Assembly: GCF_015319355.1 (NCBI RefSeq)
Contig: NZ_JADILU010000005.1
Location: forward strand, 310,001-374,000
DNA length: 64,000 nt
Origin: Psychroserpens luteus
GTDB lineage: Bacteria > Bacteroidota > Bacteroidia > Flavobacteriales > Flavobacteriaceae
Direction: 5' to 3'
In this document: positions 18,301 to 26,914 of the stretch, piece after piece
How the letters are laid out: each line of letters starts with the position of its first letter
Numbering within the stretch: position 1 is the stretch's first letter
Program-made: the position numbers and the translations under genes
Notes under the pieces: generated by a model
Databases searched by the model: none
Told to the model about the DNA's origin: nothing
The model's input: only the letters and a program-made list of their open reading frames with translations

Positions 18301-20536
18301 AAGGACTCCCTTGATCATCAGTAATTGTCACTGATGTTGCAGAACCTAAATTTATTAAGTCAACATCTACAAAGAACTCTGGTCCAACTAAACAATTTGA
18401 AACTACAGTATAATTAGCTTCTGGTTGCGTACAAGTCGCACATGCTACAGTAAAATCCCAAGGTGTAGTACAACATCCACTTCCTGATGCACAACTAACT
18501 GATCCGTCAGAATCAATCTCCATAAACAAAGTATCTCCAGTAGAGTTAAATTCTAAGCCTGAAAGATCTCCTCCGTTATTTCCTTGATATATTAATGGCG
18601 CAGTATTATCTGCTCCATCATAGACTAATATATCATCACAACAACTTTCAATTCCACCTGCATTAAAAGTCAATCTAATTGGACTTCCATCTGTAGAAAC
18701 AAATGTCCAAGTATTCGTATCATTATTATCATAGCAATAGTTTATTTGTGTTGGAGCTTGCGTACAATCAATAGCATAATTTGACTGAATAGTCGTTGTA
18801 AAATTCGAAGGTCCAGACCAAATGCTAAATGTTCCGCCTCCACAATCTGCTCTTACCCATACTTCATATTCTGATTCAAAATCTAAACCGGTTATAGTTG
18901 CAGAAGATGTAGCTACTGTCGTTCCAGGTCCTGTAGGCTCTCCTGTTCCAACTGGAACTACCACATATTCCCATGAGGTTTCTCCATTATTAGCAGTCCA
19001 ACTAATATCTGCAGAAGTTCCTGTGATATTAGCTACTGTTATTCCGCTAGGAGGAATACAAAAGCTTCCACAAGATTCTACTCTTATAAAATCTATTGCA
19101 ATGTCACCTTCAAAACCAGTTCCAGCTCCACCATAATTAAACTCCAAATAAATAACTTGTCCTAAATAGGCATCTAAATTGATACCAACAGGCACCCAAG
19201 CTTCAGTATCAGAAGTTTGATAATCTCCAACCCATGTAAATAGACTTGTAAATGGACCTGATGCATCATTTGCTATACCCACATTTAATGTTCCAATGTT
19301 GTCTCCAAAAGCATGAAAAAAGAATGATAATTCAGCACCATCAATAGCGTCTGTTAAATCAATAGCAGGACTAATAGCAGATGCAATATCTGTTGCACTA
19401 CCTCCCGCTTCATATTCTAAATGTGATCCGGTACCACCATCATAAGCATTTGCAGGACCTGATCCAAATGAATTGGCTCCTGCTGCGGTAATATCCCAAT
19501 TCCCATCAGAACCATCAAAACCTGTACCAGTCCAGCCTGCTGGAGGATCTTGGTCAAAATTTTCAGTAAAAATATAAGATGAAGTTCCTGTAGCACATGT
19601 TACTCCAACTGGAGTTGGAGGTGGCACATTTAAAGTCGTAAAATTAAATGGTCCAACCCAATTGCTAAAACCATCTACACCACAGTCACTTCTTATATAG
19701 ACTTCATATGCTGTACTTGGTGTTAATGTTGTTGCATTATAAGGGTTATTATTCATTGTAGAAACACCAGATCCTGTTGGTAATCCTGTTCCTGCTGTTT
19801 GTATTGCTATCTCCCATGTTGTTTCTGCTCCACCAGGATTCCAACTTATATCTCCAGAATTTTCTGTTACTTCAGCAATAGTTATTCCTGAAGGTTCTGC
19901 ACAAAGTACATCAAAGATTGTAACGGTATCAAAAGCGACACCTTCATCTTGAACAGATCCATCAGATCCAAATGCAACTCTTAATATCACATTAGATTCT
20001 CCACCTAAACCAATTAAAGCATGTCTTGCAATTAACCAACCACCTGAACCACTAGCTGCACGTCCTGTCCAACCTTCTTGTTGCCCACCTGGGTTCCCTG
20101 CAATAGTACCATCATTATACCAATTGTTTGGATCTCCATTAGCACCTACATTTTGCCAGGTTGTTCCTCCATCAATTGAGGACTGCAAAACCATACCGTC
20201 CCAACTAAATTCAGAATTCCACCAAACGCTCATTTCTATTGAAGGTGCATTTAGTGATGACAGATCAAAAACTGGACTTGTCACAACACCATTTTCATTA
20301 GCGACGTAATCTCCTGTTAGATTTGTAACCCAGGCATTTACGCCAGAATCCGCACTATTTATAACAGCTGCTGCTGGTGTTCCTAGTGCCCAACTACCAG
20401 GATTAGCTGTATCAACAATCCATCCACCATCGCCAGACTCAAAATCTTCTGTATAAGGATAGGTTGTTATTTGCGCATCAGCACACCAAATGGTCAAAAT
20501 AAGAATAAGGGGTAGAGAGAGTAATACTTTTTTCAT
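15323..20536 (-). CDS. Giant multidomain adhesin secreted by type IX system (type B sorting domain), first of two
   Basis: About 1737 residues from the preferred ATG at 20536, which puts the signal peptide (MKKVLLSLP... CADAQ) at the N-terminus; an in-frame ATG at 20557 would add seven residues. Order seen: MAM/anchor J-like jelly roll about 20-215, fibronectin III-like 220-305, a second jelly roll about 320-490, fibronectin III-like about 495-585, CUB-like and Cys-bounded repeat modules about 590-1010, PPC-like about 1015-1120, a Cys-rich domain about 1130-1290, an Ig-like domain, two repeats of the DLEIQTIGILG / DLAAHSVNILN type, and a type B tail over the last 85 residues (GISPNGDGMND, FNRNGTLVYSK, GTYFYTMEY). 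Many modules match the paralogue at 7365-12314 almost residue for residue. It should be a T9SS-exported surface protein; the ligand is unknown. Confidence 0.9.
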   Translation of the reverse strand: MKKVLLSLPLILILTIWCADAQITTYPYTEDFESGDGGWIVDTANPGSWALGTPAAAVINSADSGVNAWVTNLTGDYVANENGVVTSPVFDLSSLNAPSIEMSVWWNSEFSWDGMVLQSSIDGGTTWQNVGANGDPNNWYNDGTIAGNPGGQQEGWTGRAASGSGGWLIARHALIGLGGESNVILRVAFGSDGSVQDEGVAFDTVTIFDVLCAEPSGITIAEVTENSGDISWNPGGAETTWEIAIQTAGTGLPTGSGVSTMNNNPYNATTLTPSTAYEVYIRSDCGVDGFSNWVGPFNFTTLNVPPPTPVGVTCATGTSSYIFTENFDQDPPAGWTGTGFDGSDGNWDITAAGANSFGSGPANAYDGGTGSHLEYEAGGSATDIASAISPAIDLTDAIDGAELSFFFHAFGDNIGTLNVGIANDASGPFTSLFTWVGDYQTSDTEAWVPVGINLDAYLGQVIYLEFNYGGAGTGFEGDIAIDFIRVESCGSFCIPPSGITVANITGTSADISWTANNGETSWEYVVVPVGTGEPTGPGTTVATSSATITGLDFESEYEVWVRADCGGGTFSIWSGPSNFTTTIQSNYAIDCTQAPTQINYCYDNNDTNTWTFVSTDGSPIRLTFNAGGIESCCDDILVYDGADNTAPLIYQGNNGGDLSGLEFNSTGDTLFMEIDSDGSVSCASGSGCCTTPWDFTVACATCTQPEANYTVVSNCLVGPEFFVDVDLINLGSATSVTITDDQGSPSQTVSALGIVTFGPFPNNTPVVITVANDDDANCTITSSSLDQEFCTLNAVDCSVGPTNGFICYGNNDSEIFTYTSTDGSLLNLTINTGEIEGAPFDFLVIVDGNGTELYNGEGNNGVLDGIFVQSITDTITIQIQSDGSVSCESGSFSDGIDFTVACATCVNPTATYQVIDDCVNGDQFLVDVNITSLGDATSLTISNNIDGTTEVVSTIGTYQIGPFPFLVDVVVTVSNNQDVNCVINSNPIQLLACPPENDNPCNATIAVVNADQSCDMVTAGSLIEATDSGVPNGSCGGNPDDDVWFQFTALNEVQLISLVNIAGGGFNTDHALYEGDCDNLVEMECTDGTASVTPQLVVGNTYYVRVFSGGNDAETTTFDLCIKEAPTNIICENAENFCAEPGGALTTSNIIGIPDPTDIACLGSAPNPTWNIIQIGDPGLIEIEISQVDDNGNGLDVDFVLWGPFPDLEDACDGLDFGCPTPGDCPNNTGDPNFYPFGNIVDCSYSFVSVENLTIDNAQTGEIYLLLVTNFSDDPGIISISQTNNGGATDGDITAEIEVDLGEDQNLCGFDSYEIIADSPFADTWEWYCNGFIIDGETSSSLIVTETCTYTVIVYDEQCDTQAQDSVTITFGEEAVANAVDDIITCDDSSADEVEDFDLEIQTIGILGTQAATDFNVTYHLTLAEAQANTGALTSPYTNISNPQTIFVRIEDANALFCFATTSFDLIISGPTPTATSIPIEVCDDDTDGIADFDLAAHSVNILNGQSTTDYTVSYYASEANAETATSAIALLYSSTTQTIWVRVESNIAFDCYTVVPIDLIVKPLPSTTFMTDFDYEVCPNATVPILVTATANNYSENEVTIVWYQDGGVIAGENSLTLPVIEAGLYEIEVTFNDGTQCSSITAQNIIELDTCIIPQGISPNGDGMNDTFDLSSYDVSKLEIFNRNGTLVYSKSNYTDEWYGQTNDGDELPVGTYFYTMEYENGKQRTAWVYIQRLK

Positions 20537-20751
20537 ATCAACAATGCTATTCATCAATTTAAATAATTGATAGTTAATGTTTTAAAAACGAATATAGAGG
20601 CAGAACATGTAATATATAATAAACAAGTCTTGTAGGCAAGACTCATATAAGAAACCGAAGATAAAAAAAATGACTGTTAAGAGACTGTTAACATTGTTAT
20701 AATAGATAAAAGGTAATTATTATCGACAAAAAGAAAAAAGTCTTTAGATAC

Positions 20752-21717
20752 TTATGATTTTGTAATATTTAATTGGACATAAACTGGAAAGTGATCGCTA
20801 TAACCACCTTTATATTTTTTACCAACATAAGTTCTAAATGGTTGGCCTTTAAATTTACCTTTATATTGGGTCAAAAACTTCTCATCGAAGATGTTAGCTT
20901 CATCAAATTTGATTTTATTTTTTTCTGTTTCAAAAAAATTGGTTGAAAATAATATTTGGTCAAACAAATTCCATTTAAAATTATGATTTACACTACCTCT
21001 ACTATAAGACAGTAAGGTCTCCATAGGGTTGTATAACTCTGCTTTTTCAGATAGAAATTTGATGCTTTCGTCGCTAGGATTATCATTAAAATCACCCATG
21101 ACTAATATTTTAGGATTTGAATAGTTTTCTTTTATATTATCAATAATTTCTACGACTTTCTCAGCTGCTTTTACACGTTTTGGATTTGATTCTAATACTC
21201 CTTCTCGTCTTGATGGCCAATGGTTGATTATGAGATGTAATCTTTCAGAATTAAACATACCAGATACGAGCAAAATATCTCTTGTATAATCTTGCTCTCC
21301 AATATGATCTTCTAAATAAACCGTGTATGTTTTAGAGTCTTCTACTGTAAAAACAGTTTTATCATAAATTAATGCAACATCAATACCTCGTTCATCTTTG
21401 GAATCATAATGAACTAAGTCATAATCGTAAGGCTCTAAATCTTTACTTTGTATTAAATCTTGAATAACATTTTTATTCTCTATTTCTGCTAAACCAACGA
21501 TTGCAGGTGGTCTTTGAGTGTCTTCAAAACCAATCTTAGAAATAACTTGACCTAGCTTAAATATTTTTTGTTCATATCTCTTTTTTGTCCATCGTTTTTG
21601 GGAACCTGGTAAAAAATCGTTATCATGTATTGTTGCATCACTATGTATATCGAATAAATTTTCGAGATTATAGAATGCAATTGTATGTGTAGATGTTTTT
21701 ATTTCTTGGGAATTCAC
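20752..21717 (-). CDS. Cytoplasmic endonuclease/exonuclease/phosphatase family protein
   Basis: 321 residues without a signal peptide. The EEP motifs are complete: FYNLENLFD at about 15-23, the metal-binding Glu in VGLAEIENKN, NHWPSRREG, MGDFNDNPS, and the closing YSDHFPVYV. The start appears to be GTG at 21715-21717; no ATG lies between it and the first conserved motif, and an in-frame TTG three codons upstream is the only other candidate. It resembles the secreted enzyme at 1223-2293 through most of its length but acts inside the cell. Role unknown beyond phosphoester hydrolysis (family knowledge); it is divergent from hflX and probably monocistronic. Confidence 0.83.
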   Translation of the reverse strand: MNSQEIKTSTHTIAFYNLENLFDIHSDATIHDNDFLPGSQKRWTKKRYEQKIFKLGQVISKIGFEDTQRPPAIVGLAEIENKNVIQDLIQSKDLEPYDYDLVHYDSKDERGIDVALIYDKTVFTVEDSKTYTVYLEDHIGEQDYTRDILLVSGMFNSERLHLIINHWPSRREGVLESNPKRVKAAEKVVEIIDNIKENYSNPKILVMGDFNDNPSDESIKFLSEKAELYNPMETLLSYSRGSVNHNFKWNLFDQILFSTNFFETEKNKIKFDEANIFDEKFLTQYKGKFKGQPFRTYVGKKYKGGYSDHFPVYVQLNITKS

Positions 21718-21764
21718 AACACAAATTTAAGTTTTAAAATGCAATACACGAGCATCCAATTATG

Positions 21765-21772
21765 TAACTTTG
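21765..21772 (+). promoter_or_regulatory. Candidate -7 box for hflX (TAACTTTG)
   Basis: TAACTTTG matches TAnnTTTG and ends 16 bases before the hflX ATG at 21789, implying a very short leader. No good -33 TTTG is visible. Confidence 0.45.
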
Positions 21773-21788
21773 TTTTTTACTAAAATTT

Positions 21789-23009
21789 ATGATTGAAAAA
21801 AAAGATATATCACTTGAGAAAACAGTACTCATTGGTGTCGTTACCAGAGAACAAAATGAAGAGCAATCTGATGAATACTTAGATGAGTTAGAGTTTTTGA
21901 CTTACACTGCTGGAGGACAAGTTCTCAAGCGATTTACTCAAAAAATGGATATGCCAAACCCTAAAACTTTTATAGGTAGTGGTAAAATGAATGAGGTACA
22001 AGAGTATATTGAAAATAATAATATTGGAACTGCTATTTTTGATGATGAACTTTCATCTGCTCAAGAGCGTAACATTAGCAAGATTTTAGGATGTAAGGTT
22101 CTAGATAGAACAAATCTAATCCTCGATATTTTTGCTCAACGAGCTACAACTAGTTATGCACGTACTCAGGTAGAATTAGCACAATGCGAATACTTATTGC
22201 CTCGTTTAAAAGGAATGTGGACTCACCTTGAAAGACAAAAAGGTGGAATTGGAATGCGTGGTCCTGGTGAAACAGAAATAGAAACAGATAGACGTATTGT
22301 ACGTGACAAAATAGCTTTATTAAAAGCAAAGATTAAAACTATTGACAAACAAATGGCTGTGCAACGCGGTAATCGTGGCAAAATGGTTAGAGTTGCTTTA
22401 GTTGGTTATACTAATGTTGGTAAATCAACCTTAATGAATGTCATTAGTAAAAGTGATGTCTTTGCAGAAAACAAATTATTTGCAACATTAGACACGACGG
22501 TTAGAAAAGTTGTGATTCAAAATCTTCCATTTTTGTTAACTGATACGGTTGGTTTTATTCGAAAATTGCCGACACAACTAGTCGAGTCTTTTAAAAGCAC
22601 ATTAGATGAAGTTAGAGAAGCAGACTTATTACTACATATCGTAGATATTTCTCATCCAAATTTTGAAGAGCATATTGAATCTGTAAATAAAATTTTAGGT
22701 GAAATTGATAGTTCAAATAAACCTACTATAATGGTGTTTAATAAAATTGATGCTTATCAAGCTGAACCTTTTGATGACGATGATTTGGTTACTGAGAGAA
22801 CGTCATTACACTATTCTCTTGAGGAGTGGAAAAAAACGTGGATGAATCGCGTTGGGAATAATGCATTGTTCATTTCGGCATTGAACAAAAAGAATATCGA
22901 TGTCTTTAAAAAACGAGTTTATGATGAAGTAAGAGAAATACACGTCACGCGATTTCCTTATAATAGTTTCTTATATCCAGATTATTCAGAAGAAGAAGAA
23001 GAAGAGTAA
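21789..23009 (+). CDS. hflX: GTPase HflX
   Basis: 406 residues. The N-terminal HflX domain spans about 10-195, with the family signature RTNLILDIFAQRA followed by GGIGMRGPGETEIETDR and a coiled linker. The GTPase domain spans about 200-365 with a P-loop (GYTNVGKST), switch-region DTVGFIRKLP, and NKID. HflX binds the 50S subunit and rescues or splits stalled 70S ribosomes, for example under heat stress. The C-terminal tail is a run of Glu (EEEEEE), which is unusual but common in this group. It shares a bidirectional terminator with the convergent DUF3078 gene. Confidence 0.97.
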   Translation: MIEKKDISLEKTVLIGVVTREQNEEQSDEYLDELEFLTYTAGGQVLKRFTQKMDMPNPKTFIGSGKMNEVQEYIENNNIGTAIFDDELSSAQERNISKILGCKVLDRTNLILDIFAQRATTSYARTQVELAQCEYLLPRLKGMWTHLERQKGGIGMRGPGETEIETDRRIVRDKIALLKAKIKTIDKQMAVQRGNRGKMVRVALVGYTNVGKSTLMNVISKSDVFAENKLFATLDTTVRKVVIQNLPFLLTDTVGFIRKLPTQLVESFKSTLDEVREADLLLHIVDISHPNFEEHIESVNKILGEIDSSNKPTIMVFNKIDAYQAEPFDDDDLVTERTSLHYSLEEWKKTWMNRVGNNALFISALNKKNIDVFKKRVYDEVREIHVTRFPYNSFLYPDYSEEEEEE

Positions 23010-23042
23010 TTTCCAAAGAAAAAAAAATTATACTTAAAACTA

Positions 23043-23073
23043 AAAAAGCACCTCAATGAGGTGCTTTTTTTAT
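23043..23073. terminator. Bidirectional rho-independent terminator
   Basis: AAAAAGCACCTC and GAGGTGCTTTTTT pair around AAT, between the convergent hflX and DUF3078 genes. Confidence 0.88.
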
Positions 23074-23093
23074 TAGTATAATACTAAAACAAT

Positions 23094-24053
23094 TTAGAAT
23101 TTGTAAGTCAATCCTAATGTATAGTATGTTTGTAAATCATTATCAACATTATCAAATGTAGGTACTGCATCAGTTAAACCTGGATTATCAGCTAATGCGA
23201 TAGCATATTGGTCAAGTCCATAATTTAATGCTTCTTGCTTATTACTTCTTAATGCAAAATCAAATCCTACACCAATTCCTTTCCATAATGTATAACTGAA
23301 AGAGTTTGTCCAAGTTGCGTTAGATAAATCTCCACTCTTGTAACTTTGAAACATAGATAAGTTAGATTTAAATCCAACTTTACCAATTTGACGTGTATAA
23401 TCTGCCATAATTTTAGCTCCCAAAGAAGATTCAAAAACTGCATCATTTTTTGCAAATACAAAGTTGTAGTTTAATGGATGAATCACCACGATTAAATTTT
23501 CAATTGGAGTCCAAGTTACACCAACCCCAATATCTAAATAACCAGGATCATTGAAGTTATCTAAAATTGTAGTTCTGTATTCTAGTAATGTAGAAGCTGC
23601 TAATTTTTCGCTTAATTTTCTTCCATATAAAGAAGAAATATTAAATACATCTGTTGTTGGTTCAAATTTATCTGAATCAAAATCTGTATCCTTATTATCT
23701 AATTTTACCCAACTCAAATTAGTCGTTAAAGAGTTTCTCCAGAAAAATTTATCCTCAATTAAATTAGCAAATCCATTAACTGAAATTCCTATGTTTCCTG
23801 ATGAATTATTAGGAACTCCTTGAGAATACCAATTATTAAAGTTGGATAAGCTTCCTCCAATAACACCAAATGCTCCAACTCTCCATCCTGGAAGTGCGTC
23901 TATTTGAGCTTGAAGCGCATTAGCTTCTGCTTGAGCAGCATCAGCAATACTTTGTTTTTCAGCTTTTTGAGCATGTAATTCTTCTTTTGTTTGGGAAAAA
24001 CCAAATGCTATCGATAACATCAATGCAGATGTTAAAAGTAATTTTTTAGTCAT
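23094..24053 (-). CDS. DUF3078 outer-membrane beta-barrel protein
   Basis: 319 residues with a signal peptide (1-20, FGFSQ), a short coiled-coil segment (about 22-52, KEELHAQKAEKQSIADAAQAE) and a long beta-barrel region from about 55 to the terminal Phe. Conserved stretches such as GWRVGAFGVIGGSLSNFNNW, FFWRNSLTTNLSW and GYLDIGVGVTWTPIENL match DUF3078, a Bacteroidetes family of unknown function. The coiled coil before the barrel may reach into the periplasm. The DUF3078-DUF2480-suf neighbourhood is one I recall from many Flavobacteriaceae. Confidence 0.85.
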   Translation of the reverse strand: MTKKLLLTSALMLSIAFGFSQTKEELHAQKAEKQSIADAAQAEANALQAQIDALPGWRVGAFGVIGGSLSNFNNWYSQGVPNNSSGNIGISVNGFANLIEDKFFWRNSLTTNLSWVKLDNKDTDFDSDKFEPTTDVFNISSLYGRKLSEKLAASTLLEYRTTILDNFNDPGYLDIGVGVTWTPIENLIVVIHPLNYNFVFAKNDAVFESSLGAKIMADYTRQIGKVGFKSNLSMFQSYKSGDLSNATWTNSFSYTLWKGIGVGFDFALRSNKQEALNYGLDQYAIALADNPGLTDAVPTFDNVDNDLQTYYTLGLTYKF

Positions 24054-24093
24054 AATTTTAATTTTAATAGTTTCAATATAATTAATTAATATG

Positions 24094-24101
24094 CAAATAT
24101 A
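24094..24101 (-). promoter_or_regulatory. Candidate -7 box for the DUF3078 gene
   Basis: On the minus strand this is TATATTTG, a match to TAnnTTTG, about 40 bases upstream of the ATG at 24053. It suggests the gene is transcribed separately from the suf-linked genes before it. Confidence 0.5.
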
Positions 24102-24194
24102 ATTCTTTCCCTATTTTAAAACTTAAGAGTTTGATTTATAATTCACTAATTAATTAGACCCTATTTTTTATCTAAGGTCACAAAAATATTTACT

Positions 24195-24701
24195 TTATTT
24201 TCTTTTAAATAAAGGAACCGAAGAACATGCCTCACCATACATAATAGACTTGGCAACTGGTTTTAATTTGCTAGATAGCATAATATAAGCATTTGAAGGA
24301 ACTGGTTTATGCGTACAACCCTTTATAATGAGAGGCTTATCTTGATAAGGCTCCACATCTAAATTATTAATAATGTCTTGATAAATTGAAGTTTCAAGTG
24401 CTTCTAAATCTCCTGTAATAATTTTTTTAGCATAAGGCTGTAATTCTATAGTCATTAACATATAAGCCCAAGCAGGAATAATAGCATCTGTAGAACAACT
24501 TAGCGCGATAAATTGGTTTTTATGTTTTGACCAATCATAGTCTTTGACCAATTGCCTAAAGTCTTTTTCTCTTAATACAAAACCTTCATACAACCAATCC
24601 TTAATATCAAAAACAACACGCTCTCCTTCTGGATAGTAATCTTCAAGATCAACAACCATTAGTTTACTTAATGCGACTCTATTTATTATCTCTTCCTCCA
24701 T
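24195..24701 (-). CDS. DUF2480 family protein
   Basis: 168 residues, cytoplasmic, no signal peptide. The stretch VDLEDYYPEGERVVFDIKDWLYEGFVL and the later IIKGCTHKPVPSNAYIML are characteristic of DUF2480, a Bacteroidetes family of unknown function. Two Cys (SCSTDAI and GCTHKPV) together with His could bind metal, which would fit its constant association with the SUF iron-sulphur assembly genes; this is inference. It starts 21 bases after the ABC transporter stop, so the two are probably co-transcribed. Confidence 0.85.
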   Translation of the reverse strand: MEEEIINRVALSKLMVVDLEDYYPEGERVVFDIKDWLYEGFVLREKDFRQLVKDYDWSKHKNQFIALSCSTDAIIPAWAYMLMTIELQPYAKKIITGDLEALETSIYQDIINNLDVEPYQDKPLIIKGCTHKPVPSNAYIMLSSKLKPVAKSIMYGEACSSVPLFKRK

Positions 24702-24722
24702 AACACAAAATTAAGTTATTTT

Positions 24723-26558
24723 CTATTGATAGCCTTCTGCTTGTAAAGTGAATAATTCTGCATACAAAGAATCATTAGCCATTAATTCTTCATGTGTTCC
24801 AATTTCCAAGACTTTACCCTCTTCTAAAACAAGAATACGGTCTGCTTGTCTAACGGTAGAAAACCGGTGAGAAATGATAATACTGGTTTTATTTTCGGTT
24901 AACGCTATAAAACGCTGGAACACTTCACTTTCTGCTTTTGCATCTAATGCCGATGTTGGCTCATCAAGAACCATGACTTCCGCATCTTTCATATAGGATC
25001 GTGCTAATGCAACTTTTTGCCATTGTCCACCAGATAAATCTTGACCTTTAGCAAAACGTTTTCCTAGTTGTTGGTTGTAACCTTTTTTTAATTCTGAAAT
25101 GACTTCACTTGCCAAGCTCATTTCCGCAGCATTTTTAATTTTTTCAAGATTATCTATCTGAGCGATATCACCAATAGCGATGTTTTCTTTAGCAGTAAAT
25201 TCATACTTAAAGAAATCTTGAAAAATAACACCAAAAAACTCCTGATATTCTGCTTTATTAAATCGGTTAATATTAATTCCATCTAATAAGATCTCACCAG
25301 AAGTAGGCTCATAAAAACGTAGTAGCAATTTTGTAAGTGTAGTTTTACCTGCTCCATTTTGTCCAACGAATGCTAACTTCTCGCCTGCATTTAAATTAAA
25401 CGATATGCCTTTTAGAATTTTTATATCAGATCCTGGATAAGAGAATGTAACGTTTTTGAATTCAAATCCATTTTTAATTTTAGATGGCATTGGTTGATCT
25501 TCTATATGGTTTGGCTCTATTGAAATATCAATAAATTCAAAATAATCTTTTAGATATAATGCACTTTCAGTAATTCTCGTGAATTTAGAAAAGAAGTCTT
25601 GCAAATTTCGGGTAAGCCTATTGAATGAGCCTGATAAAAATGTAAGTTCACCCAATGTTATCATGCCAGTAACAACTCTGTAAATTATAAATACGTAAGC
25701 GCCATAATAACTCAAAGTTCCCAGCACATTAAATAAAAAACCTAAAGCAGATCTTTTGATTGCTAGATTCTTATTGAGGTCATAATATTCTTGTGAGAGG
25801 TTCTTGAAGCGGTCCACAATAAAATCTGTAAGACCAAAAAGTTTTATCTCCTTTGCTGTTTCATTATTGGCACCAATATATCTAAGGTAATCTAATTCGC
25901 GACGCTCTGTTGTCCAGCCTCTGGCTAAAGAATATTGCCTTTGACTAAACCAAATTTCATTTATAAACGATGGAATAATACTAATAACAAGAAGTATAAT
26001 TAAATAAGGTTCAAAATAAATAAGACCAGCAACTAAAGTAGCTATAGAAATAAGACTCTGTACTTCGCCAAGCGCATTAGACATTAAACCTACACGTCCT
26101 GTAGTTTGAGTTCTTGCGCGTTCTAGTTTGTCGTAAAATTCGGAATCCTCTAAAAGACTAATTTCAATCTTATTCGTCTTTTTAATAATATTGACTGAAG
26201 AATTTATGGAATAAGCATCTCCCAAAAGTCCATCTGTTAAGGAAATAGCTCTACTTATTAAATCTGAAAGAATAATAAGACCAAACTCAATCCCAACATA
26301 CAACCAAAGTGTAGATAAATCTGTAACCTCAGTTTTTGCTTGTAAGATTATTTCATCTATGATTATTTTACCAATCCATAAAATGATTACAGGCAAAACA
26401 GCAGCTATTAAACGACAAAAAGCAGACCCTAAAAAAAGTGTTTTATTAGTATTCCAGATTTCTTTAAAAAATCTTGGAATATAGACTAAGGCTTTAAAGG
26501 ACCCTTTGAAGTTAACCTTATTTCCCTCAGTTATAGATTTAGGTTTTTGTCTAGCCAT
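24723..26558 (-). CDS. ABC exporter, fused permease and ATPase
   Basis: 611 residues: a six-helix type 1 exporter domain about 30-345 followed by an ATPase domain about 370-600 with Walker A GQNGAGKTT, signature LSGGQWQKVALARS, Walker B VMVLDEPTSALD and the H-loop ISHRFST. The protein is a half-transporter that should dimerise in the inner membrane. The substrate is not evident: it is not of the cysteine-exporter CydDC or lipid A MsbA type with confidence. It lies 23 bases from the sufT-like gene, inside the suf-linked minus-strand operon. Confidence 0.9.
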   Translation of the reverse strand: MARQKPKSITEGNKVNFKGSFKALVYIPRFFKEIWNTNKTLFLGSAFCRLIAAVLPVIILWIGKIIIDEIILQAKTEVTDLSTLWLYVGIEFGLIILSDLISRAISLTDGLLGDAYSINSSVNIIKKTNKIEISLLEDSEFYDKLERARTQTTGRVGLMSNALGEVQSLISIATLVAGLIYFEPYLIILLVISIIPSFINEIWFSQRQYSLARGWTTERRELDYLRYIGANNETAKEIKLFGLTDFIVDRFKNLSQEYYDLNKNLAIKRSALGFLFNVLGTLSYYGAYVFIIYRVVTGMITLGELTFLSGSFNRLTRNLQDFFSKFTRITESALYLKDYFEFIDISIEPNHIEDQPMPSKIKNGFEFKNVTFSYPGSDIKILKGISFNLNAGEKLAFVGQNGAGKTTLTKLLLRFYEPTSGEILLDGININRFNKAEYQEFFGVIFQDFFKYEFTAKENIAIGDIAQIDNLEKIKNAAEMSLASEVISELKKGYNQQLGKRFAKGQDLSGGQWQKVALARSYMKDAEVMVLDEPTSALDAKAESEVFQRFIALTENKTSIIISHRFSTVRQADRILVLEEGKVLEIGTHEELMANDSLYAELFTLQAEGYQ

Positions 26559-26581
26559 TCAAAATTATAAACTCAGCATCA

Positions 26582-26908
26582 TTAAAGCATTCCTAACTCT
26601 AATTTAGCTTCTTCACTCATTAAATCTTGTGTCCATGGTGGATCAAAAGTAATCTCAACTTCTGCAGTTTTCACATCGTTTAAAGATTTTACTTTTTCTT
26701 CTACCTCTAAAGGTAATGTCTCTGCCACTGGACAATTTGGAGTCGTTAAAGTCATTAAGATTTTTACCTCATAATCTTCATTAACAAATACGTCATAAAT
26801 AAGACCTAACTCATAAATATCAACTGGTATTTCTGGGTCAAATATTGTTTTTAAAACGCGTACTATTTTTTCTCCTAAGAGGTTGGTATCTATTTTTGTA
26901 TCGCTCAT
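26582..26908 (-). CDS. sufT: SufT-type DUF59 (MIP18) iron-sulphur assembly protein
   Basis: 108 residues, essentially one MIP18/DUF59 domain: FDPEIPVDIYELGLIYDV at about 18-35, MTLTTPNCPVAETLP with the conserved Cys at about 60, and VEITFDPPWTQDLMS near the end. The family helps mature Fe-S proteins, and such genes are a standard part of SUF clusters. It starts six bases after the sufE stop, so the two are translationally close. The name SufT rests on family and context. Confidence 0.88.
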   Translation of the reverse strand: MSDTKIDTNLLGEKIVRVLKTIFDPEIPVDIYELGLIYDVFVNEDYEVKILMTLTTPNCPVAETLPLEVEEKVKSLNDVKTAEVEITFDPPWTQDLMSEEAKLELGML

Positions 26909-26914
26909 TTTGAA

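Noticed and set aside
18822-19136. 104-codon plus-strand frame inside the first adhesin
   Set aside because: Opposite-strand shadow of a well-supported adhesin; low-complexity Pro/Val/Ser composition, no start context and no family.
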